A stretch of 60,000 bases of DNA from Polytrichum commune (Eukaryota; Streptophyta; Polytrichopsida; Polytrichales; Polytrichaceae), in the NCBI GenBank assembly GCA_950295325.1, contig OX485805.1:36259501-36319500 (forward strand), given 5' to 3'. The translations under genes were made by a program, and so were the position numbers. A model generated the notes under the pieces. That model did no database searches. It worked only from the letters and a program-made list of their open reading frames with translations, and was not told where the DNA came from. Of the stretch, positions 24,165 to 38,730 are shown piece by piece; within the stretch, counting starts at the first letter, position 1, and each line of letters opens with the position of its first letter.

Positions 24165-27100
24165 ATTTCATTGTATACAAAGGGGTCTATTTCATAAGTA
24201 GCCACGTCATTTCAAATGCGAATGAAAAATGCTGCCCCCGAAGATAAATAATCGTGTAGAATCACAAACCTACACATATTTTATAACACTACGGCCGCCT
24301 TCACGATTCATGATGAATGTGGCCCACACTAATAGGTGTATACGGAATTCTAACCTTGTCCAAGGAGTAGTCTTTGAAAAGTAAATCCTATTGCTCTAAC
24401 AAATCACACACCGTAAAGTGTCTCATAAGTGAAGAGATATTTACAAAGACCTTTCCCCCAAACATTCAAGGACCCTCAACGGTTTCAATCAATTGAGCCA
24501 ATCACTCAATCGATGGGCACGTCTTTTCAACCGCTCCATTCACGTGGCCTTCATTGTGACTTGAAACTTTCTCTAGGTTATGACCCAAACCTATTCAAGG
24601 TGTGTGATGCTTAAATGGACACTCATCTACAATGGACAATGTCTTCTAGAATGTAGCATACACATTCAACGTAGAATGTAAATCTAGGGAAATTGCACAT
24701 TGTTCTTCGTTATATGCATATTAGTGTGCATTTAAAACACCGCGTATTTTATTGTTTGGATCACTTCATGTGAACTCTTGTTTTGAAGTCATTCTTACCA
24801 GTTGGTCTACTACATGTATACCAAAGGTAACAACATTGGATCTAAAATTATGTAACCAGATTTGTACCAACATAGTTCATGATTGTGACCATATTGGCCT
24901 CCTGCAATCATAGAGGATGATATTTGCTATAAGTTCATCTATGTAACATACTTCAAACTTTTGAATAATGTCAATGTTTGACAAATCACAAGACATTGAC
25001 TGATGGGCACATCCCACGTTGTAAGCTTTGGACAGATGATGATCCCTTTCATATGGTAGATGGTGCCAAATCAAATTTACCACACGATTGAACATCCTAA
25101 AATATTCTGAATGAAGTACATAGTTTAAAAATAAATGTTCACCATCTTCATATTAGGCTCATGTGATGATTTAGATCATCCAACCATGTCCCTTTGAGTT
25201 GTTATATCTTTCATTTTTTATTTTAAAAAATAAAAATTCAATTTAAAAACACTACAAACATATGAAACTTGGGCAATTTCTTGCGTCACTGAACAATTAT
25301 TCTATATCAGGAGAACATAAATAAATCTACCACAATGACAAATTTACGATTTTCTTTCACCGACGCATGGCGATTACCTAGGACTCGTGTGATGGTAGTG
25401 TAGAATGCTCTTTCAACTGCACACATAATTTGTCTATCAAACTAAGATTCATAGCTAGACATACGCAACACTTAAAGTGAGGGAATTAACAAAGTCTACT
25501 TGAGCGGAGGAATCCTCCATGTTGATATTTTTGTATCTAGGAACGAGATTTCAAAGACCAAAATGCACCGGTATCGCATCACAAAAAGTCCAAACCCATT
25601 CGTTGTTAACATCGAATCCAACTTTTAGAAGCAATTGTGTAGGTTGTACTTTGACATCTACAAAAGTGCATGAAACGATCATTAAGTCAAATTTTGGTTT
25701 GATTTGTGGTTCTTGAATGACAATGTCATTCTTAAGGCGATTGTCATGTGGTGCATGGCCCATTAGAATGCGTACGCGTGCTTGAAACATACCTTCCAAA
25801 CTCCAAAATTCTCACATTCTTAATTGAATCATATAGATAGAGAGTACACTAAATATGATATTTAGTGTCACCAACTCTAATCGTCTTGCTCAATACGAAT
25901 TGTAAACCGTGGTGTAGTGTCACCAACACTAAATGTTAACCCAACATTATTTGTCGTTCCTTGTAAATTATTTGGGGGATTATAGATTTTCAGTGTTGCA
26001 ATTACTGTCACTTAGCAAGTGAATTTTCATCCAAATTTCAATCATCCATGACAATATTGCATCACAAGTTGCTCACAAGAGAAGGTAGGGTTTTGTCCAA
26101 TGGATGAACTCATCAATCATCCATGACAATATCTGTTCTCTTCTTCATAAGGAGTGTCATCCAAAAAGTTACCATAGTAACATTGAGTACCATATGACAC
26201 CAAATATCATATTTAATCTAGTTTCCTCCAAGTACATGAATCTTCTTTCTTGAACAAAAAAAGGAAAACAGAGATCTTGCAGTCAACATATGGTGGTGTA
26301 TTATCCCTGACGAATACTGCCTCCTTTCGAAGTTGAACATCTTGAATGGGCTTGGACAAGCTGGATGGCACCTATCTCCCCCAAAGGCAAGCCCTTAGGT
26401 TCTCACATGAGTTGATTGCAAATATCTCATTCAGCTGGATACCCCTGCTATGATTGGGTGGATCGTAGGTGATAAGGTATACCAGAAATCAAGTGCTAGG
26501 AAGGTCACCCATTCGTGTACTATTTTGACCTTGAGGCATCTTAACCTCATAGATCCCTTGGGTTTAAGCCACACATCCCTAAATACAAGATTTATATGAC
26601 CAGAAAAACCATTATGCATATGCATCATAGATTATAGAATGATTTTAAATTCTTATCTTGATTATGTATACAATATATGAGTAACTAGAAGAAAATTGAC
26701 AATCCTTGGATACATTCTCATAAATTACTTTATGTTGGAAAGTCATTAAAAATATGACAAGGGAGATGAGAGTATTTAAGTTTCTTTGAGAGTATTTCAT
26801 CCAAACGTCATATGACTCCATCATCCTCTATGCTTGAAACAAGGGATGAAAGACAAAGGTATTTGGTCAAGGGAGGATGATTTTTTCCCACAATGGGACC
26901 TACTTAAATATCATTTACCATCTTCATCCACGGTAACGATTGGCAAGCTAGAGGCATGCTACTCCATTGCCCTCTATCCTTGTGTAGGATATCAAAAGAA
27001 CAATTGCTCGAGAACCAATAGATTCCAACAATGTTTGTAAGGACAAGGGACATATGTCATACTTTACGGGCATGTGTTGTGATATAGTGAAGTTTAATAG

Positions 27101-30100
27101 ATTGTGAGATACCTAATCTACCATAAGGTAGATGTGTCTAATTTGATTTTTGGTCTTAAAAGGACATCTATACCTAAGCGGTGTACAATCAGGTGTGAAT
27201 CTAAGAACGAACACGAAAAAGATACGTGTTAGAATGAAATTCGAATACGTGTTCAAATTTGTTAACCATTTTAGGCTTGATAGTCAACATAATTGAGGAG
27301 GATCTTTACTCGTTTCCCTGGTTGAAGGATACAAAATAATGACTAACACTATCCATTTTGGGGTGGGGGGGGGAGACTATATAAGTCAAAAGGGTTAAAC
27401 GAGACTTGTGACTATCGAAATACTCCTATAAAAATTAGATGTGCTCCGATTCATGTAACCTTAAGTTGTTGTGCTCCTATTGTAATTGCTTATCCACAAC
27501 ATTATTGACTAATTTGTCTAGGTTAAGTAAAGGACCTTAGTGCTCAAAGTATTCACAATAGGCGCACATTCAATGCCACATAAGCTCCCCAAATTCCTCT
27601 CTTTTGATGGCCCTAGGGATAAAAATCATACGTCGAGTGTTGAGTTTTGAAAGTATGTGGCATCAAAAGCTCTTGAACCATCGCAACTTTGACCTCAAAG
27701 TTGTGGGGTACTTATTTCCAAATTTTACAAAATGGGTTGCAAAAATAGATAGATTGGAAAATCATTTGGTGTAGAATCTATGATCCATATGAAAATTAAT
27801 ATGGGGTGTTCAAAAATAAAATAAAATAATAAATATATTGTTAACCACATACATAGAACATCCCAATAATATCAAAATTTATATACAAACAATTCAAGAG
27901 TATTATGATGAATATAGATTATTTCTTACGATGCCCAAAATACCATCATGTTGTCACACTTGGTGCCTCCAATGCACTTAGAGTGCATGTTGTGACACAT
28001 GCAAGGCTACATGTCAAGCTTGTTACTTATCCATTCATGTTGCTTTTACATGTAAATAGGTCTTCAATAAATCCTAACTTGTGAATGTTTTTGGACAAAA
28101 CACACTCGTCTACGTGGAGTTCTCTTGGTGCATCTCACAATAAAAGTGGCATATTCTAGTCCTAGAGACCATGGACCACATGTCTCGCAATGAACATGCA
28201 TGTACATTGTGTCGTTTGTAATGGGATATGTATGTTAATTTGATGAAGTTATACAAAATGATGATCTCAAGTCTCAAAAACGACCATTTTGTCAAAAATT
28301 ATGGATTTTCTTCACTTTTTTTAAACCAGTTAAGGACTATAAAAATGGATGGAATTGTCAATACATCCTATTGTTAGTAATTTTGGGATGAATATCATAT
28401 TCTACATATGTGATGCCATGGTATAGGAATCTTCCTGTGATGTGAGCGCTGTTTTTTTACTACTCTAACAAAACGACTAAACAAACACTGCTGTGGACAT
28501 CGTGCAAACAACATATTATGCATGTTGTTCAAACAAAATGGGATGTTTGGACTAGTGTGACCCACATTTTTGGTGTACGTTGGAATCTTTTGGTTGAAAG
28601 TTGCCACGTAGAAAGACGTTGGTATACGAGAGGTCTCCTTCATCCTTACTACCATGTCGTGTGAGGTGAACCAATGACTGGCCCATCGTCCTCTATATGT
28701 GTGTCGGATATGGTGGGGATAATTGAGCAAAGGCTGATGAACCGAATCGATATGTCCGGTTTTATTGGTGGCCCGGGCCAAGAGTGCATCATTTAAGATT
28801 TGAAGGTTTTCTATGACGAATGGCTAGGGTTTGATGCCACGGTGTTTGGTATTAGGTAGGCCCAATGGCTCATGGTCCATGCATATGTCATGCACCTCCC
28901 CATGACTTCTTTGACCAAGGAGTAGTGGGTTGCAAATTAAGTGGCACCCCTCCTCTTGCTTTTGATGCTCTTCTCCTTCTCAAATCTTGCATTCATATGA
29001 GGCTCCAAAAGTGTGGTTTCTTTGTGTGGGTGCCCATTTATTCCAAGACACGTATACTTATATCTTTTGCGTGGAAAAAAGGTTTAGGGTTTTCATTGAG
29101 AAATCATGCTCGAGTGTAACATGATTAATTACAAACACAACACCCCATTTGATTATTTTTTAATATATAATTTTAATATTGTAGGGGGTTGAACATTCTC
29201 TCTTTGAATTTACAATTTTGGGAACTTCTCGAGGCTCTTGGAATAACACATAGCCACTATACTTATTGAACTTCAAGATTTTGACTAACCATTATAGGAT
29301 TCTCACTAAAGATATAGGTTAAGAGCCATAGGTACATTTTTTATATTCTCTTAGAAGAGTTACAAAGTTGGCCCTTGGCTTCGAATGAAATATGAAACTC
29401 ATCGAGTGAAATCTATGCTCCTTTAAATTTAGGGTTATGGTGTATCAGGTTGGGCTGAGTTGCAATCACTATTACATTTCCTACTTAAGGTAAGTGGGCC
29501 TAAAATGGACCTCACAATTAACAAACCTCATATGCATGTTTTAATTACTATCGATGTAAGAATTCTCATTCTTATTAAATGATTTCCTCTCTCAGAAAAA
29601 AAAAAAAAAAACCTAATTGGTGAACTTAGAAGGATGAACTATTCTGAGCACATAATCCTATCTCTTTTGAACGAACATCTTTGTATGTATGTTCTCATAT
29701 CCACACACCATAACATGACTCAACTCCTTGGTTGCATTCCATGGGACCAGATGTCGAGTGAGCATAATTCTTTTTTAATTTTGGGATTCTTCATTTATGG
29801 GGAGGACTCGTGCTGCATACTGTAGAGTTTTCGACAACAAACTATAATTTATCGCAGTTTTGTAATCGCAACCTCTTTCTTTGAGAAGAGACCATCATCT
29901 AGCTGCTTAGTAATGTTCTAACCACTTAAATATAGGCGTCCTATTAAGATGAGTATCCAAATTAGGCCCGCTTTGTGTTCCTTAAGTAATCGTAAGTTGT
30001 CACGGTCCACTTCACATTGACGAGGTTATCTTTGTGCGAATATTTAATGGTACAATGGAGTATAGGCTTTAGTATAATCTGCAAAGGTCGTCAACTTAGT

Positions 30101-30640
30101 TTAGTTACTCGAGAGTTGCAATGTGATTAGCAAAGCCGACAATCCTATGTAGTATTATGGATGTGGTTGGAGAAAGAGAGGACTATTTAAGAGGAAAGAA
30201 AAAGCACACTTAGAGTAAGAGTCAATGCGGATATGGCTCGATCTTTCAAGATGTGTAGACTTCACAATATTCCCACATAGACAAGTGCAATGAAATTGCA
30301 AAGATTCTTTGCTCATTGGGTTTATAACATTACTAAGCATTAGGGTGTTGCACTTCCCCTCCCCCCCACCAACATAGTTTCTGTCATTAGTCTTGAATGC
30401 ACGAGCTAAGTATGGCCACGTTAGGCCTAGCAAAAGTTGCCACTTTGGGAGCTGTGCATGGGTGCCTTATTCATTGTAATTTTCAATGTTTCAATGTTTC
30501 ATTATTTCACTGTTACATAGTAATAATATGTTAGTGTTTACAAGTATGACACTGTACAAATGTTCCATAACCGTGATAGGTGTACATGGTAGATCAATGT
30601 TCGCATTTTGTTCCCTCGAGGGTCACAATAATAAAGAACA
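24165..30640. other. Long intergenic stretch, no gene recognised
   Basis: No domain-bearing frame or RNA gene is seen. Short frames at 25551-25799 (minus, 82 codons) and 28395-28781 (minus, 128 codons) have no recognisable motif. Around 24429-24614 the sequence resembles, inverted, the 18.9-kb region (shared AGAGATATTTACAAAGA), so it contains an old dispersed repeat. A-run of 16 at 29596-29611 and a 9-base G run at 27365-27373. Confidence 0.45.
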
Positions 30641-30647
30641 TGGTGGG

Positions 30648-30690
30648 AGTGGATTTTGATGTCCCCCGGAGGGGAACATCAAAATCCACT
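30648..30690. repeat. Near-perfect hairpin
   Basis: The left arm AGTGGATTTTGATGTCCCC pairs with the right arm ending ACATCAAAATCCACT, with one bulge and a short GC loop. Weaker pairing continues a further 10-15 bases on each side (CATGGTGG with CCACCTTG). No target duplication was seen. Confidence 0.8.
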
Positions 30691-32225
30691 GCCACCTTGC
30701 TGTTTATGATTATATAAAAGTATAGACATTCGGTCATCCCCCTTAAGAATATGTGGATCGCATAGTTAGAACACATTTGGTAAGGAACAAGACGCGAGTT
30801 TGAACCCCGTCACCCGCACTTGCATTTCTGTAACATAAAAATACTCATTTCCACACAAATGTTCTAATGTAAATCATCCTAAATTTTAAAAAAACAATCA
30901 AGTCCCTTGAGATTTTGCTAAACTCTAAAACATTGGAACATTAGAATATTGAATGTGTGTAATAATTGGTAAAATGTGAACAGTTACCTGCATGTGGTCC
31001 CCAAGACGATATGCTTTGCCATTCTTGACGTGGCCATAATCAACTCATACATTCAAGACTAGTGACGCAAACTATGTTGAGGTTGCCCCCCCTAATATCC
31101 AGAATTTGGCTAGAACTATTCTCCCCTTATCCTAGGACATCCTTGCAAAATGAATAGTACTCAGCCTGAATACTAGTTATATTGCAAGGATGACCTACCA
31201 AGTGACCCCCGGGTTTGGTTACAACAAGTTATGTGTGTGTGTGTTTGTTTGTTTGTTTTTTTAAAGAATAACTTAAAAATGAATTTTGATTTTAATAACT
31301 TCAATATAATATTTATTTATTTAAATAAAAAATACTAATGGCCAATGACGAAGTGCCGGCATGTGGGCCTCACTTTTCTACTAGCACAGTGAAGTTGTCA
31401 TTTGTCATTTGTAATTCCAAGCACCACGGCTAGGTTGCTAGCCTTCCTTCCCCATTTGGAAATGGGAGCAACTTAGCAACCTAGTAATGTTCTCTCTCAC
31501 CTCACACAACTTGTAATTTTAGCACATAGAGTAATGTTCTATCCCATCTCGATAGGTAGCCCTATTGATGTGCATTGCCGATGGATTATATCCATTCAAA
31601 TGCCTAGTTTATGGGGGGACGAAGTCATCTTTCCTAGTTCATACATCACAACTAGAAACGATTGGCGTGTTGGGAGTTTTTGCACACAAGCATACTTCTC
31701 ATTATTTTCCTAGCACAAACACCCTTCAAAAGTATGTAGTACGTACTATTGCTTGTTTTAGTTGATTTGACATTGGAATTAACTTCAAAGACTTTGAATC
31801 AATGTAGCTGAAGTCATTTGAGATGAATCAACCACAAACTTAAAGCCAACGTTACGTTTTTTTTTATCTTGGGTGGATGAGAGGTGCACTTGTATGTGAC
31901 AATTTCCTCTCGGTGATCCTATTCGCCCATTTTACGTGGTTGTTTGACATTTTGATCATGGGCCTGTGAAATTTTTGGTAATATGGGATTTTTTTTCGTG
32001 TAAAGTACATCGAGTTCTATAAAATGGGTCGTGTCAAATGGACTCGCACTTTTGACTAAGGTACGTACACTCAGAACCATCATTGAATCCAAACCAACAC
32101 TATGTACTATAGTCATACATTTGGGGGTTTTAAATGTACGACGGTGATACATATAATTGGTTTTAAGCATGCCTACTTTCTATGTTATAATAATGTGGGT
32201 ATGTTTAGTGTCAAAATTGGTGGAA

Positions 32226-32403
32226 GTTCACTTCGCCCATGCCCCGATCGCACCAAACTTTCCATCCGGTGCCAGCTGTGAAATTGCTAGGGATTATGTT
32301 GAGAAATAGATGTTGGCCCACCACGTTTCACACTATTACAGCTGGAGATGCCGACGGATGGTGCTAGAAATGGTTGGTGTGATTAGCCCCTCAACAGTGT
32401 GAG
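32226..32403. repeat. Imperfect fold-back, about 60-base arms
   Basis: The left arm with CCATCCGGTGCCAGCTGTGA pairs with the right arm with TTACAGCTGG..CCGACGGATGG and then GGTTGGTGTGATTAGCCCC. The loop is about 50 bases. This could be a small MITE or a long imperfect stem of microRNA-precursor type; sequence alone does not decide. Confidence 0.55.
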
Positions 32404-33827
32404 CTATCATTTGGAGTTACACAATGCACACAATATTCACAAACGATAACTATTACTAATATAACACAATTAAACAACGTGCACATTGAAGAAACACATG
32501 GTATAACTTATTTGGTGAAAAGCAAAGTCACACAGTAGAGTTCAAGCACCCATAACTTCAAACAATAACACATGCTATGTGCCATGATCAATGGACTACA
32601 AAACATGGTCTTGAACAACAAGGTTGCAAATGTAACGCTTGTACAATTGGCATGATGAATCTACACTAGTAGATTACATGGTTCCAAGCTCAGTATAGGC
32701 CCAATCGAGAGGTCTAGATTAGGCATGTTAATTTTGCCTAATCTAGATTTTTAACAAATTTATACAAAATATACGAAAAAGTACATTGTCTGGACCCATG
32801 TTGTTTGCAACTGTGTACTCTACTACTGTAGTGGGTCCAACACGAACACTTGTTTAGAAATGTGTGTTCCATGTCTCAAACTATGTTTTGATTGTGAATA
32901 GATTTCCAAACAATTTCAGCAGAAAATCGCTTACCACTACATTCATCGAACTCAAGAGATTCAGGTCCGACACGTGCTTGACCCATCATGAGTCTTCCTA
33001 CAGAAGTCCGCCAGTGCCCCTTTTTAAAAACCTGAAAAAGGGCCTCGAGGATGAAGTGCCAATGCTTTGTTTTTCAAAGAAACTTTTGGATGTTCAGACG
33101 TGCTCTACCTTCTGACATGTAGCCATTACATGGCAGCCTTCGACAGAAGATTCCAGCGGCTTGTAACAGAATACGGCGGCCATGGTATCCACCAGAATTC
33201 TTCTTGGCAAATGTTGTGGATTCAATCATTTGTGGCTAGGAAACTTACAATCAACTCATAATCAACTCATCAAAACATAATACACCTCGCAGCATTTTCC
33301 TTCTACACAGTTTGAACAATATTCATAAAAACTGACTGCCTAATCCAATTAACATACGCCACTTTGTGGGCAATTACAGATCCACCTGGACGTTTCCAGA
33401 GACATCATGTACAGACACCCTAACTTTGATTCCTAATACCTAAAGACTGTAAAATCGCAATAAGGAGGCTTTTTGAGACACGGCAGATGCAGCTGTAAGC
33501 ACTCCAAGAGTATCAAGAAGCAAGATTGAAAGGTTGGACGAAAGATTGAACCGGATGTGCATTAAAATTGCCACTGTACTCTTAAATGAAATGCAATGGC
33601 GGCATTTTTTTCCAGTGGCCATAACCAGAGACAACACATTGCTGTGGTTGGAAGGAAAGAAATGATTTGCAGAGACAACTTTCACCTGGTAGGGACCAAG
33701 ACTAAAAAAGGAAAGGCTCATTCATTGCAAAGGTTTGAACTAGAGGCAAGATCCACAAAGTGCCCAACAGACCTGTACAGTACTAACAATGGATGAAATA
33801 CAAAAGTATGTGCTCCAAGTAGGTGAT
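32404..33827. other. Region downstream of THG1
   Basis: The first part repeats the TTTGGAGTTACACAA block seen at 19.9 and 52.0 kb. From about 32.8 kb the composition becomes more mixed and gene-like. Much of it may be 3'UTR or flank of the minus-strand THG1 gene. Frames such as 33440-33721 (minus) and 32864-33115 (plus) have no recognisable domain. Confidence 0.4.
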
Positions 33828-36695
33828 TCAAGAGGTTGGAGACCGATGGACAACATGACGGTGGTTACTTGCTACCGAGAGGATATACGGATGATTTGTC
33901 CAGAAATTGTCGCGGATGATATCTTCATGCTCAATTGCAACACGAACTCTTGGTCTCTTGATATCCTCACCATTTTCCACCTTTACAACTTCTTCCACCT
34001 GCAGAAACCCAGGTCTCGTTAGTTGTCAATTCAAGCTTCAACTATTGACTCTAAGCCTTACACCGGTGTAATCTCTAGTGGTACTGACACTGGACTCCTG
34101 GCGAAGGCATCTGGACTCAACGATGTGCCCATGCAGTATATCACATCACTAGTCACATTGTGGAATGGAGATGGAGATCTGGACCTTCTTTCTGTAGATG
34201 ATTGATCCTTTTCGAAATATTTGTGGAAGATCATTGTAATTGATTTTGAATTCCTCGAACAGAAGATTGTTCTTCACATCAGCAGTTGTACCCTGCAACC
34301 TGCTAATCTTTAAATATTCTTTATACATTTACTCAAAACCAAATGTAAAGTTCTTACCTTTCAAATGGTAATTAGTCCTCATAAAACCCACATTGCTTCT
34401 TGAACTGCTCACCCACACAAGATTGTGACAAGCAACCTACCCACATTACAGCAATGCGTCATAATGGAGCAATCGGGGAATCATTTTTCATACAATCAAG
34501 TTGGAAAACAGTGATATTCTAAGCAAGTACCTTCAAAGCGTTTTGAGCTTCAGCCGTGGTCTTTCCAGACTCTACAAGCATCCAAAAGCAAGTGTTGTAT
34601 TGATTGTTTATGTGGCCTGAAAATCAACCACATTGCCATGACCCACGTCTAAATATGCAACCACAACTGGTACCATTTGTAACTCTGTAATTGGAAGTAA
34701 TTGGTGCAAATTGGGCAATTGAGCAATTGGGCAAAACAATCTCCCTTTTCAGCATACGACAACATATTTAGGTTAGGTAATGCTTTATGCACTTTCAATC
34801 GCTCCTCCAATCACAGACCTCACTGCTGTTTACATTGCCAAAATAGTTGAATATTGAATTTGAATCATCACTCACAATCAACCTGACGCCAAGAGAGATA
34901 GTCACGAAGAATAAACTCCGATGGGTAGCAGACAGCCCTTCCATCAAAGGTGGGGGCGTACTGTAGTTTTGTGTCTGGGAAGTAGTTGGACCACTTCATT
35001 ACATATGATGATGAAAAGAGCGAGCAGATAATGGAGATCAACTTGCTGCAAACCACAACACACAGTTACAAACAACACAAGTAAATAATAGCATAACATG
35101 TTCAGAACAATTCCACCCATCCATCAGTGCTACACCTCAATAACAGATCAATGTTGCAGTTCAAACAGTAAACTTGCGGATGACATACTATCCATTTTGT
35201 AGTCCTCCATACTGTCAACAGAAAATGACCAATAGATGGCTATGGCTATTTCATTATGTCAAACCAGAGCATATCAACATTCAGATCATCCTACTACTGA
35301 ACATCAAATAATTTTCTCTATTATCACCTAAAGCACATCCCACTTCACACTTTTGGTCATTTACATACCTAGCTCTCCGTTGATAAAGTGTTGATGTTTT
35401 CCGGAGCACAAAACTGTTCCAGCTCCATCCCCACTATTAGCCTCTTTAGTGAAAATACGCTTGATGACAAAATCACAAGAAAATTGGATGTAGAAGGTTC
35501 TAAAATTTCATCATAGCAAATAATCTGATCAACTGAGGATTTTTAACAGCTGTCACAGTAATTACAATGAAATCTGAAGGAATGAGTGGAGACCTATATT
35601 CATCACTGACACCATAAGCGAAGATTATGTCCGTCACATCCTCCACAACAGCCTTAGCACTTTCATTCATCAGCAGCAATGCCTGCATGTCATTGGGTTT
35701 CTTGAAGTGGTGGGCCTGTGAAAATCTGTCACATACCACATACTACATCACTAACCTAGAAGCTCTCAGTGTACGTTGCCATTCAGAAGGAGGAGAAGCA
35801 CACAAGAACGTAGCACTGTATGCTTAAATGGAGATAGATACCAAAATATTGGCAAGACGACAAACAGAAATACTTGAAGGAACACAACAAAGCCCAAGTC
35901 TTATACCTACACAAGAATCTTCCACTAGTCAAAAACCCTAAACTCCCAAAGATACAAGCTCCGACAGAAGATGTTCCACCTATGAGAAGCCATGTACTAG
36001 AATATTACAAAAGAATCTAAAAGAATATAAGAGAATGCATTCTGGCTACTTTCAGTCGAGGACAACTTGGGCAGGTCAAAGAAAGGTAGTAATCTGAGAA
36101 GAGCTATCCCAAAAATCTTGCTCCCAAGGTATTCAATCGCAGCTCATGCAGTATTTAGCTCCTCAGTGCAATCTGCCGGTGCTGATGCAGATTCTCCGGA
36201 CATGATAAATCGTTCTGTTTAGAATGTTATAGAGAACTTGGTGTGCTGCCGAACTAAACCCTAAACCCTTCTACAGGAAAATTAGGGATTGAGGTTGATT
36301 TAGAGATCAATGGAGCAAAAAAATCAGCTCGCAATGTTCGATCATGTGCTTGAACATTGAAGAGGATTTAAGCCCCCCTCCCCCCACGCCTACCCTTTTA
36401 ATTCCTTTAAAACAAATATCTGTTGTGCAGAATTCTTGGATATTCCCGACCCGAAAGATGTGACAATGATACTGAACAGGGCTATTATTGACTTAGTCAT
36501 GCACGTTTTGTTGAGCGATTTGCACGCAGATAGAGGGACAGTGAGAAATTTTCTGAAATTCATGATGTGAGGAAAGGAGTTGAATTGTCACCTAGTGAAT
36601 CCCCGGCCATCAATGCGGACAACAATCCATGTGTGCGGCAACAGGTTATCGCTAAGCTCGAAAGCTTTCACATACTCGTACTTGCTATTCGCCAT
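33828..36695 (-). CDS. THG1: tRNA-His guanylyltransferase, seven exons
   Basis: The enzyme adds G(-1) to the 5' end of tRNA-His by reverse (3'-5') polymerisation, which histidyl-tRNA synthetase needs. Exons on minus: 36695-36592, 35725-35594, 35413-35369, 35045-34876, 34616-34531, 34292-34185, 33998-33828. All introns are GT..AG and all split codons join in frame, giving 816 nt and 271 residues, close to single-domain Thg1 of animals and yeast. It starts [10 protein letters not shown]. The metal-binding Asp29-Gly30 (VRIDGRGF) and Asp76-Glu77 (GVSDEYS) sit at the same numbers as in human THG1. KPND (about 44-47), [24 protein letters not shown] and [11 protein letters not shown] (from residue 152) follow, with FRKGS and FWTNHP near the C-terminus. 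Flowering-plant THG1 proteins known to me carry two tandem domains; only one is found here. Some splice sites are weak in pyrimidines, and donor 6 (GTCCAG) is atypical. Confidence 0.95.
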
Positions 36696-37145
36696 CACTG
36701 CTGGCTCCCCCCGTCTGCTCACCTCTCCACCTCATTCACCAACAGATTCATCATCCCGTACTCGCTAAGCCACCAACAAAAGCTGCAATATCACAAAACA
36801 TAAATCAAACAATCAAACCTCCAGTCAGTCTACACCACAAGCAAAACCACTCTCAGCTTCGCAAAATTTCAAACCACCACCATTCGGCCATGGGAATTCA
36901 ACTTCGAACACCCCATTCATTCAGGGATTGAATCTAAGCAAACATAGCCCTCTCCTTTTTCCAAAAAACCTCGCATACATGTAATCCCAGAAAATGTGAA
37001 AGATCACTTCACAGCACGACGCACAGAAACTCAAAATCTGCACAAACTCAGCTCCCGATTCTTCACCCCTTGCTATACATTCAGTCTCTATCAAAAGCAC
37101 CCGCCATGTTGCAAGATACTCAAAGACCTGCACAAAACCATACCT
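36696..37145. other. THG1 upstream region
   Basis: This covers the 5' flank of the minus-strand THG1 gene. No clear TATA box is seen. An open frame at 36921-37133 (minus) has no recognisable domain. Confidence 0.4.
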
Positions 37146-37560
37146 AGCAGTGGGCTGATTTAATTAGGCTTAATGGGTTCAATCAGTTTAATTAGGCTTA
37201 ATACACTTAATTACATTTAATCACACTTAATTAGTTTGAATATGCTGGAATACTTGTGAAAGTACAATGCATCACCTAAAGTATTATAAAATAAACATAA
37301 TATAAATAGAAGACTAATATAAGCTTCGTTACAGAATGACAGAAGACCCTTTCAAATGGTAAGTCACATAAATTATAACCTCAGTGCTAATGAGGATTTT
37401 GTGATCTTTTGACTTCCATGTTAATTGTAATGTGCTCTATTGACGGTCTTGCTTCAAGAATGAAGTCCCAATCAATTGTTTGTTTATGAAGGGGAAGTGA
37501 TTGAAAATGAAGTGCACTCAATATGTGGATTTGTGGACAAGCGGCCTTCAAGAATGCAAT
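37146..37560 (-). repeat. Inverted partial copy of the 781-bp element interior
   Basis: Read on minus, 37560 down to about 37146 aligns with 19255-19725: the TGCATTCTTGAAGGCCGCTT block, GAGTGCACTTCA, GGAAGTCAAAA, CCTCATTAGCA, and a TTAATTAAG-rich end. Both TIRs of the element are missing, so this is an old fragment. Confidence 0.75.
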
Positions 37561-37705
37561 TTTAAAGTTGGACAGGTGGACAATTGTATTTAGTCAGGAT
37601 CATAAAATCTTGAAAGGAAAAAAATAAAATCGACGGGTGTTGGATTGTAGGCCCTAGCCCTAACACCCCTCCACCTTCTCCTTGCACACATGATTGGTCG
37701 TAGTT

Positions 37706-37752
37706 GGCTGGGGCGAGGGTCATGCAGTTCGGCATGAGCTCTAGCCCCAGCC
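37706..37752. repeat. Small hairpin
   Basis: GGCTGGGGC..TCATGC pairs with GCATGA..GCCCCAGCC with one mismatch cluster and a short loop. Isolated; no neighbouring gene. Confidence 0.65.
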
Positions 37753-38730
37753 ATAGCAAGGTGGATAAGAATTTAAATGTTTTGATCACAACAGGTTCAA
37801 CAGTGTGGCTAGGTGGGTCACTCGAGAGTCACCATGTTTACAACATGGTGGGACCGTGGACGGGTAACCTACATCCACGGCTCAAACAGATAGATCAGTC
37901 CATGACATGGCAACAACATACCTCAAGGGCAAGACCTAATCTGGTCATCTTCCTCACAAAATCACCATGGGGAGGTCACTGTTGAAATTTTATTAAACCA
38001 TGTGAGAAAAATATAGGGCACTTCCAATCAAGAGAGAAAAATATTATACAAGTTTTGAAAATACTATAGCTTGGATGATATGACCCATAGAATATTATAT
38101 CTAAAATAGAGTAGGTTAAAACATAGGTAGTGTTTTATTTCTATTAATAAAATGGGGTCTATTATATCTAAAGGGAAAAAAATTATGTGAGGAACAAAGA
38201 ATGTCTTTGGATTGGATGGAGAAGTTGTCTCAATTGACTAAAAGTCATCGAATTTAGATGTTAGGCAAGCTTGGGGTGGTCACTAAGAGTTTCAAGATAG
38301 TGTTACAACTAGGTACCATTCAATTTTATTTGCATGTATTGTTAATGTATTGTTGCCGTTTTATTATGGATTAACATTAATTTAAGTCAAAATTCCAATA
38401 CTTTGATAAATGATACAATTTACAAACAAAATAGAGTAGACCTCTCAAATAAATTCACAGTGTAAATTATATTTACCTCTAGGGTCTTGAAAAACACCTC
38501 AAAGTACCATTCTATTTACTAATAGGGTGCCAATTATTCCAAAAAAGAGATAAATAACTCATCTTTAATTAATTCCCAACTGCACATGATTTACAAAAGT
38601 ATACTTATGGCTTGTGATCCCCCCAAGAAAATCACATACCACAACAACCGACTCTAGCACAAACCACCACCTAAAATACCCTAGTCCACTTACATCACAA
38701 TTAAAGTGCTCAAATTTGTTGTAAATCAGG
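37753..38730. other. Intergenic, no gene recognised
   Basis: AT-rich between the hairpin and the SINE copy. No coding or RNA feature seen. Confidence 0.45.
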